This document shows, piece by piece, positions 34,481 through 46,429 of a stretch of DNA of 64,000 nucleotides. The stretch is from assembly GCA_023846275.1 (NCBI GenBank), contig CM043877.1, forward strand, positions 19,016,607 through 19,080,606, read 5' to 3'. The DNA is from Vanilla planifolia (lineage: Eukaryota; Streptophyta; Magnoliopsida; Asparagales; Orchidaceae). The notes under the pieces were generated by a model. That model made no database searches, was not told where the DNA came from, and saw only the letters and a program-made list of their open reading frames with translations. Each line of letters opens with the position of its first letter. Within the stretch, counting starts at the first letter, position 1. The position numbers and the translations under genes were made by a program.

Positions 34481-36404
34481 AATTTATTTTCTAATATGTT
34501 TATGTAATGATAAAATATAATGAGTAAAAGACTCAATAAAATAAAAAGTATAGAAATCATGAAGTAACAAAATCAAATCAATAAAACTCTAAGGATGATT
34601 TTCAAAATAACATTCTAAAGAATTCAAACTCATTATTTGATTAATAAATTCAATATATAATAATAAATAAACTCAAGTTAAAACATATTCTCTTATTAGG
34701 ATATGAAGAAGATTTAAATTTTGTTTGACTACTTTTTGTTCATTTTTTTGAGAAGTATAAGTTGATAAGAATGAGTTTACTTAAACTGATAGATTTACTT
34801 GGCAATGTGGTAAATGTGATAGTGAAGCATTAGGAACTAGATCTATAGTATGTTGCATATCTCTTAAAAGTGGGGGTGTGTATAGCAAGTAATGGGAAAA
34901 TATGTTTATAAATTCTTTTTTCAATGGTTGGACTATAGATGGTTGTGTAGGTATATTAATTAGGGCTTCATTAAGTGTTACAAATCATATAACATTACCA
35001 CTAGTCATATCCTTTTTAATCTCAACTAGTAAAATGGTATTAAATAATTTTTCTTTTCTCTTATATTTTTCTTTTAAAGTATTTGGGTTAAAAAATTTTT
35101 ATGAAAGAGGTGAAGGGTATGGCATAATCTTCTTTCCTTCATCTATGAAAGTACATGTATTATCTTTTTTGTTTAAGGTAGCATTTTAAACATATAACTA
35201 AAGTCTTTCTAAGGTAAGGCTACCTACTTACATTGGGATAACATCACACAATTGAGGTTTTGTCTGTTCAAGATATGGTGTAAGCTTGAGGATGGTCTAT
35301 GAGTGTTAAACATATCCTTTTAATAGTATTTTTGTGTTATGGTGTTGATACAACTACCACTATCTATAATAATTTTATAAGATTATTCTTTAATTTTAAT
35401 AAAATTACTAAAGATGTTAGCTCATCTCTAATCATTTGATAGTCCTGATGTAGTTAAAGTGTATCTTATGATAGCTAGGGGTGGTTAATATGGTAAAAAT
35501 TTTCATGTAGTGCTTTTAATTCTTCTTTAGCCACCTCATCTAGTTATATAATCTCTTTTTCTATAACTTCAATACTTTCTTCTATCTCTTATTCTATGTG
35601 ATGTGTAGAGCTCTTTTAGAATACTAGGCTATAACATGCCTTCTCTCGTGATAACAATAATTCTCAACTCCAAAAATAGTAGATGGTTTATCGAGGGTTG
35701 GATTTAATGAGTTAGTGGTATGAGTAGAGGTGCATGGGTTACATATGGAGTAAAATAATAAGTAGAAGTGGTGGTATGATTTTTAAGATAGGAAGTGGAT
35801 GAAGGAATCTCACTCTTATAGATAATTGATCTTTTAAATTTTTTTAAATCATGTGCCACTTCATATACCTTTTCTAAACTAATAATAGTTTTTAAGTATA
35901 ACTCAATTTGAATAAACTCTCTAAGATTAGCTCAAAATCAAGACAACATTACTTGATATGGCTTTTATATATCACATCTAAGCATATAATTCTTAAATTC
36001 AATAATGTACTCATCAATAATCTTTGAATCTTGGGATACATTATTATTTATCCAAAAGTTCACCTGAATAAGAGGTGGCTACATATTTGGCTCATAGGTA
36101 AATCTTGAATTCTTTCATAATTAAGGTAATACTTAATCTTTATTAAGATATCACATTTTTAATATTGAACACATAATTTAGCTTCTGTTGTGAGCCTAGT
36201 TTTTACAAATTGGTACATTTAATACTCATTAAGATCATATTAATCAAAATAATACTTTATTCTTATTTCTTAATCTTGATATGCTTTAGGATCTAAACTA
36301 CCATCAAATATAAAGGCTTTCATTTTAACCATATTAACTTGGTGATCATCATCCTTATCATGTCTTCTATTATGGGTATATAGAGTAGCTCAAGACCTAA
36401 GTCA
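34481..36404 (-). pseudogene. Gypsy-B internal region: decayed gag/pol
   Basis: Mostly unreadable. A minus-strand stretch near 35,690-35,635 resembles a zinc knuckle (ENYCYHERRHVIA, family C-x2-C-x4-H-x4-C with changes). I could not find the RT boxes (MPFGL, YxDD) between there and the integrase tail, which fits an internal deletion. The plus-strand frame at 34,902-35,189 is a chance frame. Confidence 0.5.
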
Positions 36405-36608
36405 TCATTCTGGTTGATTATACTCATTTTTAAAGAACATTTTTCCACCTTTAGAGTCACTTGTCGTAGACCTACTTGATCTATAAGTTTTAGCCAATCT
36501 ATTGCCTCTACATTGATTTAATTGGTCTATGCATGCTTTTAATGTTGTACTTAGATCTTGCATCAAATGAGTTAATTCTATAATTACATGTTGTGTTATT
36601 GGGTTCAT
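36405..36608 (-). pseudogene. Gypsy-B gag N-terminal fragment
   Basis: An open frame of 67 codons (MNPITQHVIIELTHLMQDLS, then basic KTYRSSRSTTSDSKGG) about 290 bp downstream of the primer binding site, where gag should begin. Amphipathic N-terminus with a basic tail. Identification rests on position more than on a motif. Confidence 0.5.
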
Positions 36609-36880
36609 GGTTGATTGTGATGGTCGAGAATCAGATATTCTATATTATTTTTTTGATAATGGTGTTAAATTATTGGATTGAAAATAAAGTTCTAGATTTG
36701 GGATCATAAAAAAAGAAAATAAATAAATCCCAAAATATAATAACAAGAGAACATATATATAAAGAGATATTATAGGTCTTTTCATATATATACTTTAATA
36801 ATTAAAAATAAATACACAAAATTAAAAAATGATTATTTAATGTTAAATTAAAAAACATAAAAGTTCTAAAATCTAATCAT

Positions 36881-36896
36881 GCTTTGATATCAAAGT
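36881..36896 (-). promoter_or_regulatory. Gypsy-B primer binding site
   Basis: Minus-strand ACTTTGATATCAAAGC immediately follows the 5' LTR end (CTACATCA). It resembles TTGGTATCAGAGC, the site complementary to the 3' end of initiator tRNA-Met in many plant LTR elements, with two G-to-A type changes. Confidence 0.75.
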
Positions 36897-38323
36897 TGAT
36901 GTAGGATGATATACTAGAATCAATTTAACTCATAGACAATGTAAATGTTTAAAGTTCAGGCAATATATCCATGCAAGGGCATACCCAAAGGTATTATAGA
37001 TTTAGAATAAAAAATAATAGGATTATCGAGTATATAAAAATTGTTCTAAAAGTCATGGACTTACACTGATTTTAACATAAGGGTTCTCAACCTAAAGACA
37101 AAGTAGTGTTATCAATACAAATCTAAGTACTCACATTGGTAATGAAGTGGTAAAGTACTCATTGAAGTGGAGTTCATAGAAGGCTAAACAAAAAGTCACA
37201 CGATGACATACACAAATGAGAAAATTTGATGTGATGATAAATTTATTGAAATATGGAATAAAGAAGTTAAGGACTTTCTTAATGATTTGTTGTTTTTTGT
37301 AGATGTTGGATAACAAGTTAGGATCTCCACTTTTGAACCTTTAGCTATCTTCCTAAGGCAACTCCAAAATCATATAATCAAATTATACATACACAACATG
37401 CTCATATTAAACAAACTTGTTGATAGCGCTTCATTATTTTATTAAAAAAATTTCTCTTTTACAACATGATGAGCATCCTTATTTATAGAGACTTCAATGG
37501 TATAATAGTAATTTATTAATATACTATTACGAAAGATTATTTTGGAATATTAAAAGACATATTTTTTGGAATTCTAAAGTAAATTTTAGATCTTAAAAAA
37601 TTATAAAATAAGTACTTTTAATTTCACCAAAAAAATGACTTGAAAAGATAAAAAATTAGTTGTAAGTATTTCCAAATAGGCATGTGTTTCTGGCAAAGGT
37701 AATGGCAACAAATAAGTGATGGGTAGTGTGGTTATCATGAGTAGATCGATGTGTGTCACTTTGGCCTGGCTTTGAGAGGGTCAAGATTTTGGGTTGACAT
37801 AGGTCAGAGGGATTGCATGGGTTGATTGGTTGACACCTTTATAATCAGCACTACACGGGTTGAGCAGATTACCAAGTTTCGAGGATCGACCAGGTTGAGT
37901 GGGCATTGACTATGTCTTTTGAAGGTGATATTAATGGTGGTAAACAACAACAAAAATAGTTTAATAATCAATTTTAAGCTTTATTGAAGTAATTTTCAGT
38001 CACATTTTACATAGAAAAAATTACGATATAACTGAAAGGATGATTTGTATTGAATATGAAGCTAAAATTTTTTAAAAAATTACCAATTGATCTTCAAACA
38101 ATGTAAACTAAATTATTATTACTAATAACTTAACAAACTAACAAAAAGCAAACTAAAATATACAACAAATAAGAGTCGACTATAATTTACCCTCATAATG
38201 ATAATGATAATGGAGACTAATGAGAAGTGTGAGGGCCAATCCTAGCATGACTTTGAGTTTAAATATGACTAATACACTCTCTAAGTAGAACCTTTGGGTG
38301 ATGTATTGGATGTTACTACATCA
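36897..38323 (-). repeat. Gypsy-B 5' LTR
   Basis: 1,427 bp; on the minus strand it starts TGATGTAGTAACATCC at 38,323 and ends CTACATCA at 36,897. Pairs with 32,551-33,914. Outer and inner ends form an 8-bp inverted repeat. Promoter and polyadenylation signals are expected in it but not identified. Confidence 0.88.
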
Positions 38324-39250
38324 ACCCTTGTTTCTACTCCTAAGGTTTTGTAAGAAACTTCATGAATAGCAGAAAAATCTGGAAGTGAGAGCATAGGTTC
38401 TTGGATCATGCTCTTTTTGATTTTTTCAAATGGTTTCTTAGCTTTAGGGGTCCAATCAAAATTTCATTTTTTGATATAGTTGGTTATAAGAGTAATGATA
38501 GTACTAAAACCATTAATTAATCTTTTATAAAAGGTTGCTAGGCCATGAAAACTTCTAACATCATAGATAAACTAAGGTGTTGACTAATCAATTATAATCT
38601 TAATCTTATTATGGTAACTATTACATCATCTTTCATGACTAAAATGCTTAAAAAGTTCATGTGATCAATAACAAAGGTGCATTTTTTTAGGTTGACATAT
38701 AGGTTATTCTCTCTAAGCATCAAGCAAATCATTCTTAAGGTATTGTACATGGTGTTCAAGTGTGCGATTGAAGATTAAAATATCATCAAAATAAATAACC
38801 ACAAATTTTCTTAAGTAGGGCAAAAGTATTTGGGTGATTATTCTCATAAATGTGTTAGCTACATTAGATAGGCCGAAGGGCATGACTAATCATTTGTATA
38901 ACCCATCCTTTATTTTAAAAGAAGTTTTCTACTCATCCTTTAATCAAATTCTAACCTGTTGGTATCGACTTTTTAAATCAATTTTTAAGAAGATAGTGGC
39001 CTTGTTCATTTGATCCAATAGGTCATTTAAGAGTGGGATAAGAAATCTATATTTAAAAATTCTTTCATTGATAGCCCTGCTATCGATGTATATTCTCCAT
39101 AAACCATCTTTCCTAAGGGACTGAAAGTTGGGAGTGACATAAGGGCTAAGGCTTCAAGCTTTCTTGTATGAAGCCTTTTTCTAATAACTCTTACACTAGT
39201 TAAGTGATTTTTTGGTATTCAGAAGAACTCATCTTATAATGTAGTAGATT
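38324..39250 (-). pseudogene. Gypsy-A reverse transcriptase and start of RNase H
   Basis: Minus-strand motifs in order: DGLWRIYIDSRAIN, YRFLIPLLNDLLDQMNKATI with FLKIDLKSRYQQVRI, MPFGLSNVANTF, and YFDDILIF with the catalytic aspartate pair kept (38,793-38,776). Then WTPKAKKPFEKIKKSM and MLSLPDFSAIHEV lead into RNase H, which stops at the gypsy-B edge (38,323). The family box MPFGL-NAPATF has SNVANTF here. Many stops, for example where DEWKTAF has tryptophan. Copies element RNA into DNA in an active relative; dead here. Confidence 0.92.
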
Positions 39251-39756
39251 TTGTAAGCTAGCCCAGGGCATAAGGTCAATATGTAAATCCCCTATCTACT
39301 TCACCATGGGACATAAATTGGATTTTTTTATCAAGGGTGGTGACTAGTTTTTTTAATGGGTTGGACATAGTCCTAAGATGGAGATATGTGTAGCTTGAAT
39401 TTTTTTCTTTGATATGTGAATGTGTAGGTTTTGTCCTTACTAGTGAGAAGAGCATCATGGTTATACAACTAGAGTTGCCCTAAAATGATACTTTCTACTT
39501 ATATGGGAACAACATCACATAAAATATCTTGAAAATATTGGTCAAATTTAAGTAGTATAATATATTATTTCTTTATGAGAATTGATGTTTTGTTGATCCA
39601 AGAAACATTATATAAGTTTGGTTAATGAGTGGTGATAAGTCTGAGACTTACTACACTATTAATAAAAGTAACCTTGATACTATTATCACTATCTATGATG
39701 ATCTTATAAATATTTTCTTTAGGTTTAACAAACATATAAAAGATGATAGTACATCT
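39251..39756 (-). pseudogene. Gypsy-A aspartic protease region
   Basis: The minus strand gives IIIDSDNSIKVTFINS (family IIDSGSCxNxVS; Asp-Ser-Gly has become Asp-Ser-Asp), then YNVSWINKTSI, LCDVVPI and ESIILGQL-LYNHDA (family WCDVxPMDxxHxLLGRPWxYD), and KTYTFTYQRKKFKLH. This is the retroviral-type protease that cleaves the polyprotein. Stops and the changed active-site glycine mark it as dead. Confidence 0.8.
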
Positions 39757-40870
39757 CTAATCTTCACTAGTCTTAGATTGGGTGAAAGTACATCTCATAA
39801 TTATAGTTGATTTAATATCCTTAATAGTGTTCTCTTTTTCTTCTTTAGAGTACTCATTGGCTAGGTTGGAATAAGTATATTCTTTTATCTCTCCTTTTTC
39901 TTTGATGTTAAAATTCTCATATCTCTCTTCTTTGATATAGCTTATTTTTCTTGTAGGGCATTGGGCCATGATATAACCTCATCCTTTGCATTGAAAACAA
40001 GTTATTTTTGGTGCTTGACTAACAGGGTGATTGGATTTTGTTGTGAGTTTAGCAATTGGGCTTGGAGAGGGAAGTATTGATGGGAAACTAGTGGATGCTC
40101 TGAGATTGGTGAGTTAAAAGGTTAGTTTAGGTATTGGCTCAACTCTTTTAGTTTTGTAAAGTTTTTGGGGGGTGCTCAAACTGACTTGTAATTCTATAGG
40201 TCTCTTTTGAAGTGTGAATGTTATACATGAAAAGGTCTATTTGCATACTTCTCTAAGCCCAGCTCAAAATCAAGAGAGGATGAGCAAAGGTCTTCATTAA
40301 CACCATAATGCAAATGACACTTATTACTTGTTAACCAACGTTTCTCTTTAGGTTAAGCATTACCATTGGTTAACTAGTTCTTATATTATAAGGGTATATA
40401 TTTGTCCCTTAAGATTCCTTTAAACTCATTCCAAGTTCTTATGGATGGTGATCCTCTCTACTGATGGTAGGTTTCTATGGTCTCTAAAAATAGTCTAGCT
40501 TATTTAGACAACTTCATTTGACCAAATAAAATGTTTCTTTCCTCACTAAGAATAAACCATTGGAAGTAAAGGTTTAATGATACTTCCCACTTAAAGTAGT
40601 CCTTAGGGTTTATGATGTCTTTAAAGATGGAGGGGTCACATTTTATGAATTTCATGAGCTTTTCATTATCGTTTTCTTAATGTTATCCCAAGAAAGGATC
40701 ATTGATCTTAACAAGTATTTGATTAGTTGGATTGGCAATATCAAGTTTGGAGAAAGGTGGGTTTATTTGGAGTTTGTTCTTACTAGGTGATCTTAACTCT
40801 ATATTCTTTTAAATTAGCTTCCACTTAGTTTAGTCAACTTAAGAGTTCTTGGAGGTTCATTTATGCTTGG
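39757..40870 (-). pseudogene. Gypsy-A gag with zinc knuckle
   Basis: Minus-strand order: NPKDYFKWEVSLNLYF and LSEERNILFGQMKLS near 40,620-40,500, then RTWNEFKGILRDKYIPL near 40,450-40,390, which are the retrotransposon gag blocks. At 40,003-39,960 CFQCKG, a stop, then GYIMAQC is a CCHC knuckle with His changed to Tyr. The frame MAQCPTRK onward (39,969-39,757) is open and acidic. Gag forms the virus-like particle and binds RNA. Confidence 0.82.
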
Positions 40871-41082
40871 TTGACGTGTGGGTATTGTATGTAAGATCTA
40901 TCGGATCTCATATGCATATGCGTTTGGAAAAATAAAGAAAGAAAAATTTTTTTGTCCCATTTTCAATTTTTTAAATTAGGTTTCAACAAAAGAAAACTAA
41001 AAAAGGTTTTGTTTGGATCTACTTCACTATTAGCATTGAAAATACTAACAAAATTAAGCTCTAATAATAGTTTGATGTCAAG
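40871..41082 (-). other. Gypsy-A leader and probable primer binding site
   Basis: Minus-strand CTTGACATCAAACTATTAT at about 41,084-41,066 stands where the primer binding site should be, just inside the LTR. It matches TTGGTATCAGAGC only partly, so the assignment rests on position. Confidence 0.45.
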
Positions 41083-42716
41083 TGGGTATTGCAAATGTTT
41101 TAAGCAACATAGAGATTGATTAGCACAAGTTAGGAAGAAAAAAGTATGAGAGATGAACATAAGGAACTAGAAAAAGACAACACATAAGAGGCACCCATCC
41201 AAAAAATTCTTAATTAAAAGGGGACTAGGAGTTACATAAAGGTCACTCTATAAGTTAGGCCTACAAACTTTGCAATGACATAGAGACTAGGTACTTGAGA
41301 AGGGGTTTGATAAACCAATATCGGAAATTAAAGGACATATAAGTATAGATTGAATCATTAAAAGTTCTTACCAAGCCTTGCAAAGAAAATTAGATATCAA
41401 AGTAACTTGCTCACAAAGGTAATGCAAACACTTTCAAAAACAAAATCAAAAGGATAAGAAAAAGGTGATGATAGGTGGAAGTGGAAACAAAAGAAAACTT
41501 GCTGACCAAGGGAAAAGGGAAATGAAGTTGTAAAGGGAAACAAAGTAAAAGAATCAACAAAGTGAAAGAAACCATAAACAGTGATATTAGGAAGGTGATG
41601 TTATAAAATAGTAAGTAAATTGGTATGATATCTCATTGCTTAGGCTTAATAGACCTGTTCTTACTACAGGAGCATCGACAAATTAGTACGTTAGAGTTCT
41701 CACTACGACAAACCTTAGCTTCAATGAAATGCAAAGCAAAAGTGAAACTTTTACCCATTCAAAGATTATCATTTAAAAAAATTAGACCTCCTAGTTTTAT
41801 AGAAAGCATAAGCACAAAAGAAAAAAATAAAAAATAAAAAAAAATTTGAAAATTATGATTAAGAGCTATTTTCAAGTAACTTTTACAAAAGCTATTTTTT
41901 AGGTTTTTGAAATCTGTTTACTAAGAACTTGTTAAAGCTCACGTCAAATAGCTTTCTAAAAGACCTATGGTCAAAACTATTAAACAATTTTCTAAAAAGC
42001 TGCATTTTCAATTTTGTGTTAATCAAATTTGCATGGGTTGGATTTGGATAACAGGTCATGAAATGAGTTAGTAGTTTCATGTGACATTAGTAGTGTCACA
42101 GGATGGATCTGATGGTGCATATTTTAGATCGGATCAACAATTTAATACGACATTGATGGGTTGTAGGTTTGTGTGTTGTAGACCAATTAGGTGGGCTAGC
42201 AAGATATCAATAATGCTATAAGATGATGTGATGTGGATTTGGTTGATAGGTTGATATGATGGCGATGGAGTTGTGAGTTAGAATCAAGTCAACATGTCAT
42301 GGAAAGAGTCAATGGATTAGTGTGGCATCATGGGTCAAAGTTGAGTCAACATGTTGCAAATTCTATCAGTGGGTCAGTACGACACAATGGATCGATAGTG
42401 GGTTGCATGAACCTATGATCTGGATTAGATTTAGAAGACCTGTTCGTCAACTTGATTTAGCTGAACATAATCTAGGTTAATTAGTCAGTTAGTTAGGCTG
42501 ACGGTGGGCACCACAGGAGGATGAACCGATGAAATAAGATCCAATGAGTCATTTTTAACTATTTTTTTATTTTCTTTTAAAATTTGAGCACATAGTGCAA
42601 TTTTAGGCCCTATTTAAACTTTGCACATAAACAATAGTTATCTAAATTATTCAAAAGTGCCAAAACAAGTTTATCTAGCTCTTGGATGTCAAAAATCTTG
42701 ATTGGTATCCTCACTA
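41083..42716 (-). repeat. Gypsy-A 5' LTR
   Basis: About 1.63 kb. The right half (42,030-42,716) matches the 3' LTR at 29,990-30,697. The left half is A-rich and poorly matched. The outer end on the minus strand (TAGTGAGGATACCAATCAAG) corresponds to TGTTGCACACATCAATTAAG of the other copy. Boundaries within about 10 bp on the right, less certain on the left. Confidence 0.7.
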
Positions 42717-42917
42717 GAACCATTGATAATTTAGTTATATCTATTGCTAAGGCGTTGTTAGTTGATGGTTTATAATATAATGTTTGAGATATTAACCAGT
42801 TGTGATTTTAGTTTAGATGTTTCTTGTAACAATATCCATTTTTACAATGTTCAAGAGGTGATAAATGTTGAAATTGAGCTAATGTAATGGTGATGGGGCA
42901 TGTTTTGATATAGTAAA
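42717..42917. other. Spacer, nothing recognised
   Basis: 200 bp between the gypsy-A LTR and the next LTR fragment, with no signature. Confidence 0.4.
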
Positions 42918-43230
42918 GTTATTCTTCAAGACGAGTTTAATGGCATTGAGTTTAAATATTTTTGGATGAGTAAATAATTGATTATAAAGTTTTAGAAAAT
43001 TAAGATATAAATGTAATTTTAAAATTTAAAATCAGGCTATAGTTGTAATTTGTTTTAATTTTTTGGAGGGTCAAATTATAATTTTATAAATTTTGGCTTA
43101 GGTATAATCAATTTTGTAGAGGATATATTTGTAAATAAAAAAAAAGTTGAGGAATTTATGCAAATATTACATCATTTATTTGTATGATTTTAATATAATT
43201 TCAATGATAATGGTGGTTTATATAATTTTA
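42918..43230 (+). repeat. LTR fragment of the gypsy-C (Del/Tekay-like) family
   Basis: Matches 63,297-63,690: attcttcaaRac.a..t.aatg, attRagtttaaa, then a tgtaattt block, agaggatatatttgta and later tttcaatgataat. The order is kept on the same strand. No coding part follows, so it is a solo or truncated LTR. Confidence 0.65.
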
Positions 43231-45319
43231 TTAACTAAGTGTGTGGCTACTCCTAACAAACTTTGTACCCCTTGATATTGCTTATAAAATGTGCTTAGAG
43301 TTTTCTCTCTTTTTTATTATTGTACCATTGAGGTTGATGATAAAAACATCTAACTCTTGGTTACTAATAGATATTTGGAATATTATGTATTTCTAGAATT
43401 TGATAATGAAAATAAGGAATGTTTGATATAAAAAAAGCTAATGCACTCAGAGTTAGATGAAGGTCAGAGTCTTTTGCACATGAATGGTTTAACCTATAAA
43501 TTATGGAACCATGAAGAAAAGTTCATTGTGGTGTGGATAACCACTTGGAGCTGTTCATTTCTTACAACTAGTTGGATTAGATGTCAAACCTTTATCCTTC
43601 ATAAAAGTGACACTTTGAACTCACTTAACTTATGTGTATATTTCTTTGACAAATCAATATTTGAGTCATAAGTTCTCTAAAATTATATTAGTACAATGGT
43701 AACATCACTACAAACTATTCTATATTTAATTTAAGCTTTAAGTTATTGAAATCAAGTTTAAAACAAGCCTTATTTCTCACTTTCTTAAATCATATGATAT
43801 GAAGGCTATTATTGTTCTTGCATGATGTATGTTTAGTCTTATAATAATAACTTAATTTAAAATTTTCATGATATTATATAGGTATGATGGACCCATTGTA
43901 CAAATGTGACTACCATCTCGATTTAGAATAAGTGTGCAAACTTGGTCGTATAAGGCATCGACCTTGTATGTGTCTTGTTCATATTTTGAGAGTTGAGTAA
44001 TCACTATTGTTGTATGAGTATAAAGCCTACTTCATATGACTATGTTGTATATATCCTCTCAACAGTCATATAAGCCCTATTATAGTTGAACATGTATGAT
44101 ACATGCATCTTATCAATTTGACTTTATGTATACAAAGTTCAAGCTCAGTTTTGTGATATTCATAAATGCTACATTATATAATAAAAAGTAGTGTTTGAAT
44201 TTGAATGATCCATTCCATCTCATAGATAACATTAAAAATCTTAGGGTAATAATGCTTTTATTATGTCATACAAATATGATATTTACAAATTATAAGTATA
44301 ATTATTATCTAATGCGACTCCATACTATTGATTTCAAGTAAACATTAGCGTACGATAATGATCAAACTTGTATGACTCATTCTTCTTCGTAGTTAGTTTA
44401 AATGGGAGGGTAAAGATCATCATAATACTGTTAGACAACTGTGACAACTCTATTATATGTTTAATACCATCATGTTATTTCTAAATAAGTTAACTATTAT
44501 ATGATCGTATAATGGTTTGTCCTTATATAATCAAATCTTATAGAATTTTCCTAAGAACTTAGTATTTTGTGAAAATAATTATTATATATGATCCATGATT
44601 ACCTATTTATAATCTATTTGAACAATAGAAATAAACTACACATACTTGTACAATCCTTGTGATCACTTAGTATGATGTCTTTAGAACTTAAATAATATAT
44701 GATGAATTTTTATTATATAATATGAAGATATTTTCTATATATGTATAATAAGTCATATATGAGTGAACTATACTAGTTGATCATCACATCTTCAACGTTG
44801 ATCTTAGTATTATGCCTATCGTCTTGATAAGAGTGTTGCAACAAACTAAGATAAATGTAATCCTAAAGCTATAACAACTATTTTAAGCATCTTTGAAAAG
44901 CTCTTTTAGCTATTAGAAGCTTCATTTTAGATTTGAGACTCTCATTAGTATAACAAAGAATGTACTTCAAAAAAGATTGGTTAATGATACACATTGTAAA
45001 ATCTTAAGTTAAGAAAAAGATCTTAACATGATCATTCTCCTTCAGATGGAGTTCCTGCTAGTTTATCATGGTTCCTCTTTCATTCTCATGCATTGTTTCG
45101 TTTAGAGGATATCGGTAACATCCTTATTCATTTAGATTTGTGCCACTCTTATTTTTAAAAAGGATTAAAGGTATAAGTTTCTTATTAGCCTTATTATTAA
45201 GTGTTATAAACTCTTTGTATTAGGTAAACTATTGTGCTATTTTTGTTGTCTTCTTTAAGCATTATTGTTTATATTTAGTTTATCCCTATAGTCTATGAAA
45301 AAATGGTGTGAATTATTAG
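43231..45319. repeat. Probable decayed LTR body, Sirevirus-like
   Basis: An AT-rich stretch with many catac/gtatgat words, similar in texture to 50,900-52,300 (the copia-1 3' LTR). It runs directly into the LTR-tail block at 45,320. No alignment is good enough to call it firmly. The 76-codon frame 43,441-43,671 has tryptophan-rich content but no family I recognise. Confidence 0.3.
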
Positions 45320-45660
45320 TACAAGTTTGATCAGATTGATTAAAGGTGGATATAGGCATAATTGGGCCCAACGACCTAAAACCTTATAGTCCTATAAGTA
45401 ATGCTTTACTTATTTTATTAATTCACAAAAATACCATTATTGCAAAAGAATTTAAAAAACTAATAAAATTTTTCTAAAATGTGGTTATAAGGAAATTAAG
45501 AATAAAAAGTGATTTATATTGATTACTTTAGTTGACTAAATTCAATTAATAAAGAAAAAGAGCTTTATTACTTTTCATCTTATGTTTGAAATTCAAAATA
45601 GGTTTTTAAAACTACACAATTCACCCCTCATCATGTGCTTATTACTCACCTACAGTTACA
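45320..45660 (+). repeat. LTR tail, Sirevirus-like
   Basis: Same block order as 483-830 and 52,300-52,545: aaggtggatataggca, then aacgacctaaaac, an AT run, then cacaattcacccctc. May be the 3' end of the copia-1 5' LTR, but no primer binding site is seen after it. Confidence 0.5.
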
Positions 45661-46429
45661 ACATTTGCATGTGTAAGCTCCATGTCGATATATGCATGAG
45701 GAATTGGATTCATGTGTATCAACTGGTTGAGAATCACAAGAGATAATGAACTTAGTGAGGTACTGAGTGGGACATTGCCTCATCATCGAGGTAGTTTTGA
45801 ACTTTGTCCTCTTATTATTCCTTTACTACGATGTCGTTGGCAAGGTGCATTGATCAGGAGGGTAGCTTTGACCTGCAGTTTTGACATAAATTTGGTGAGG
45901 CATGATTCTCCTTATATTTTATTTTGGTGATTTTTTTGTTGCTACATGGGTTTGTCATCAAGGTTTTATCAAATGAGAATGGAGGAGAGGAAAGTGAGAG
46001 CATTGGAGAAGCTTGGTCTCATTGTAGAAAAGGAGGGAGAGGTGGTTTTGGCTATTGGGGGAGGAGGTTGGAGGGAGAGAGAGAGTTAGAAAGACAAACA
46101 GAGATAGAGACATTGAGGGTTGTTTGATTTTATTGAACCAGGATCCTAAGCCATTCTAAAGCATGTTAAACTTGGTGGGTTTGAGCTACAATGAATGAAC
46201 CATAAGGTTGAACTAATGCATGCTTGTGTTTGATCATGGGAGTTGCTCTGGCTCAGGTGAAAGTTCTTTCTATGTTAGGCTAGGTTTAGGATTGGGGTCA
46301 CTTACACTAAGCAGTGGACGAGAGAGGAGTGTGTGGGTTTAATTAAACTTGCAACCAACTAGTTTAGAATCAAACCAGTTGATCTATTTGCTGGTATAGA
46401 TGAAGGAGAGAGAAAATAAGGAAAGAAGA
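45661..46429. other. Unassigned stretch, moderately G-rich
   Basis: Less AT-rich than its flanks, with a GA-rich part near 46,000-46,110 (gagagagagag). Two small plus-strand frames (45,712-45,930 and 45,924-46,127) overlap but show no motif. Could be a leader or an LTR part of an unknown element. Confidence 0.35.

Larger units (their letters stand above)
32551..38323 (-). mobile_element. Gypsy-B: nested Ty3/gypsy with two LTRs
   Basis: Minus-strand element of about 5.8 kb within gypsy-A. The 5' LTR is 36,897-38,323, the primer binding site is next to it, and internal DNA of about 3.0 kb (33,915-36,896) carries gag and integrase-tail remnants. The 3' LTR is 32,551-33,914. LTR ends form a TGATGTAG...CTACATCA inverted repeat in the 5' copy. 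An imperfect 5-bp duplication (minus strand AGGGT at 38,328-38,324; AGGGA at the other end) fits integrase-mediated insertion. The RT region is missing or unrecognisable, so it is an internally deleted copy. Related to gypsy-A but younger by nesting. Confidence 0.9.
29990..42716 (-). mobile_element. Gypsy-A: old Reina/CRM-like Ty3/gypsy, split by gypsy-B
   Basis: Minus-strand LTR retrotransposon with 5' LTR (42,716-41,083), gag, zinc knuckle, protease, RT, split RNase H, integrase and 3' LTR (30,697 leftward). The left limit given is that of the supported LTR similarity only. Protease and integrase wording resembles Reina/CRM-type chromoviruses, but a chromodomain or CRM motif at the integrase tail is not visible. 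Gypsy-B (32,551-38,323) sits inside RNase H. Many stops, several where the family has tryptophan, and poorly matching LTRs show great age. Confidence 0.88.

Noticed and set aside
45712..46127. Two small overlapping plus-strand frames as a host gene
   Set aside because: No motif and no splice structure; the stretch sits between LTR fragments and has a simple GA-rich part.
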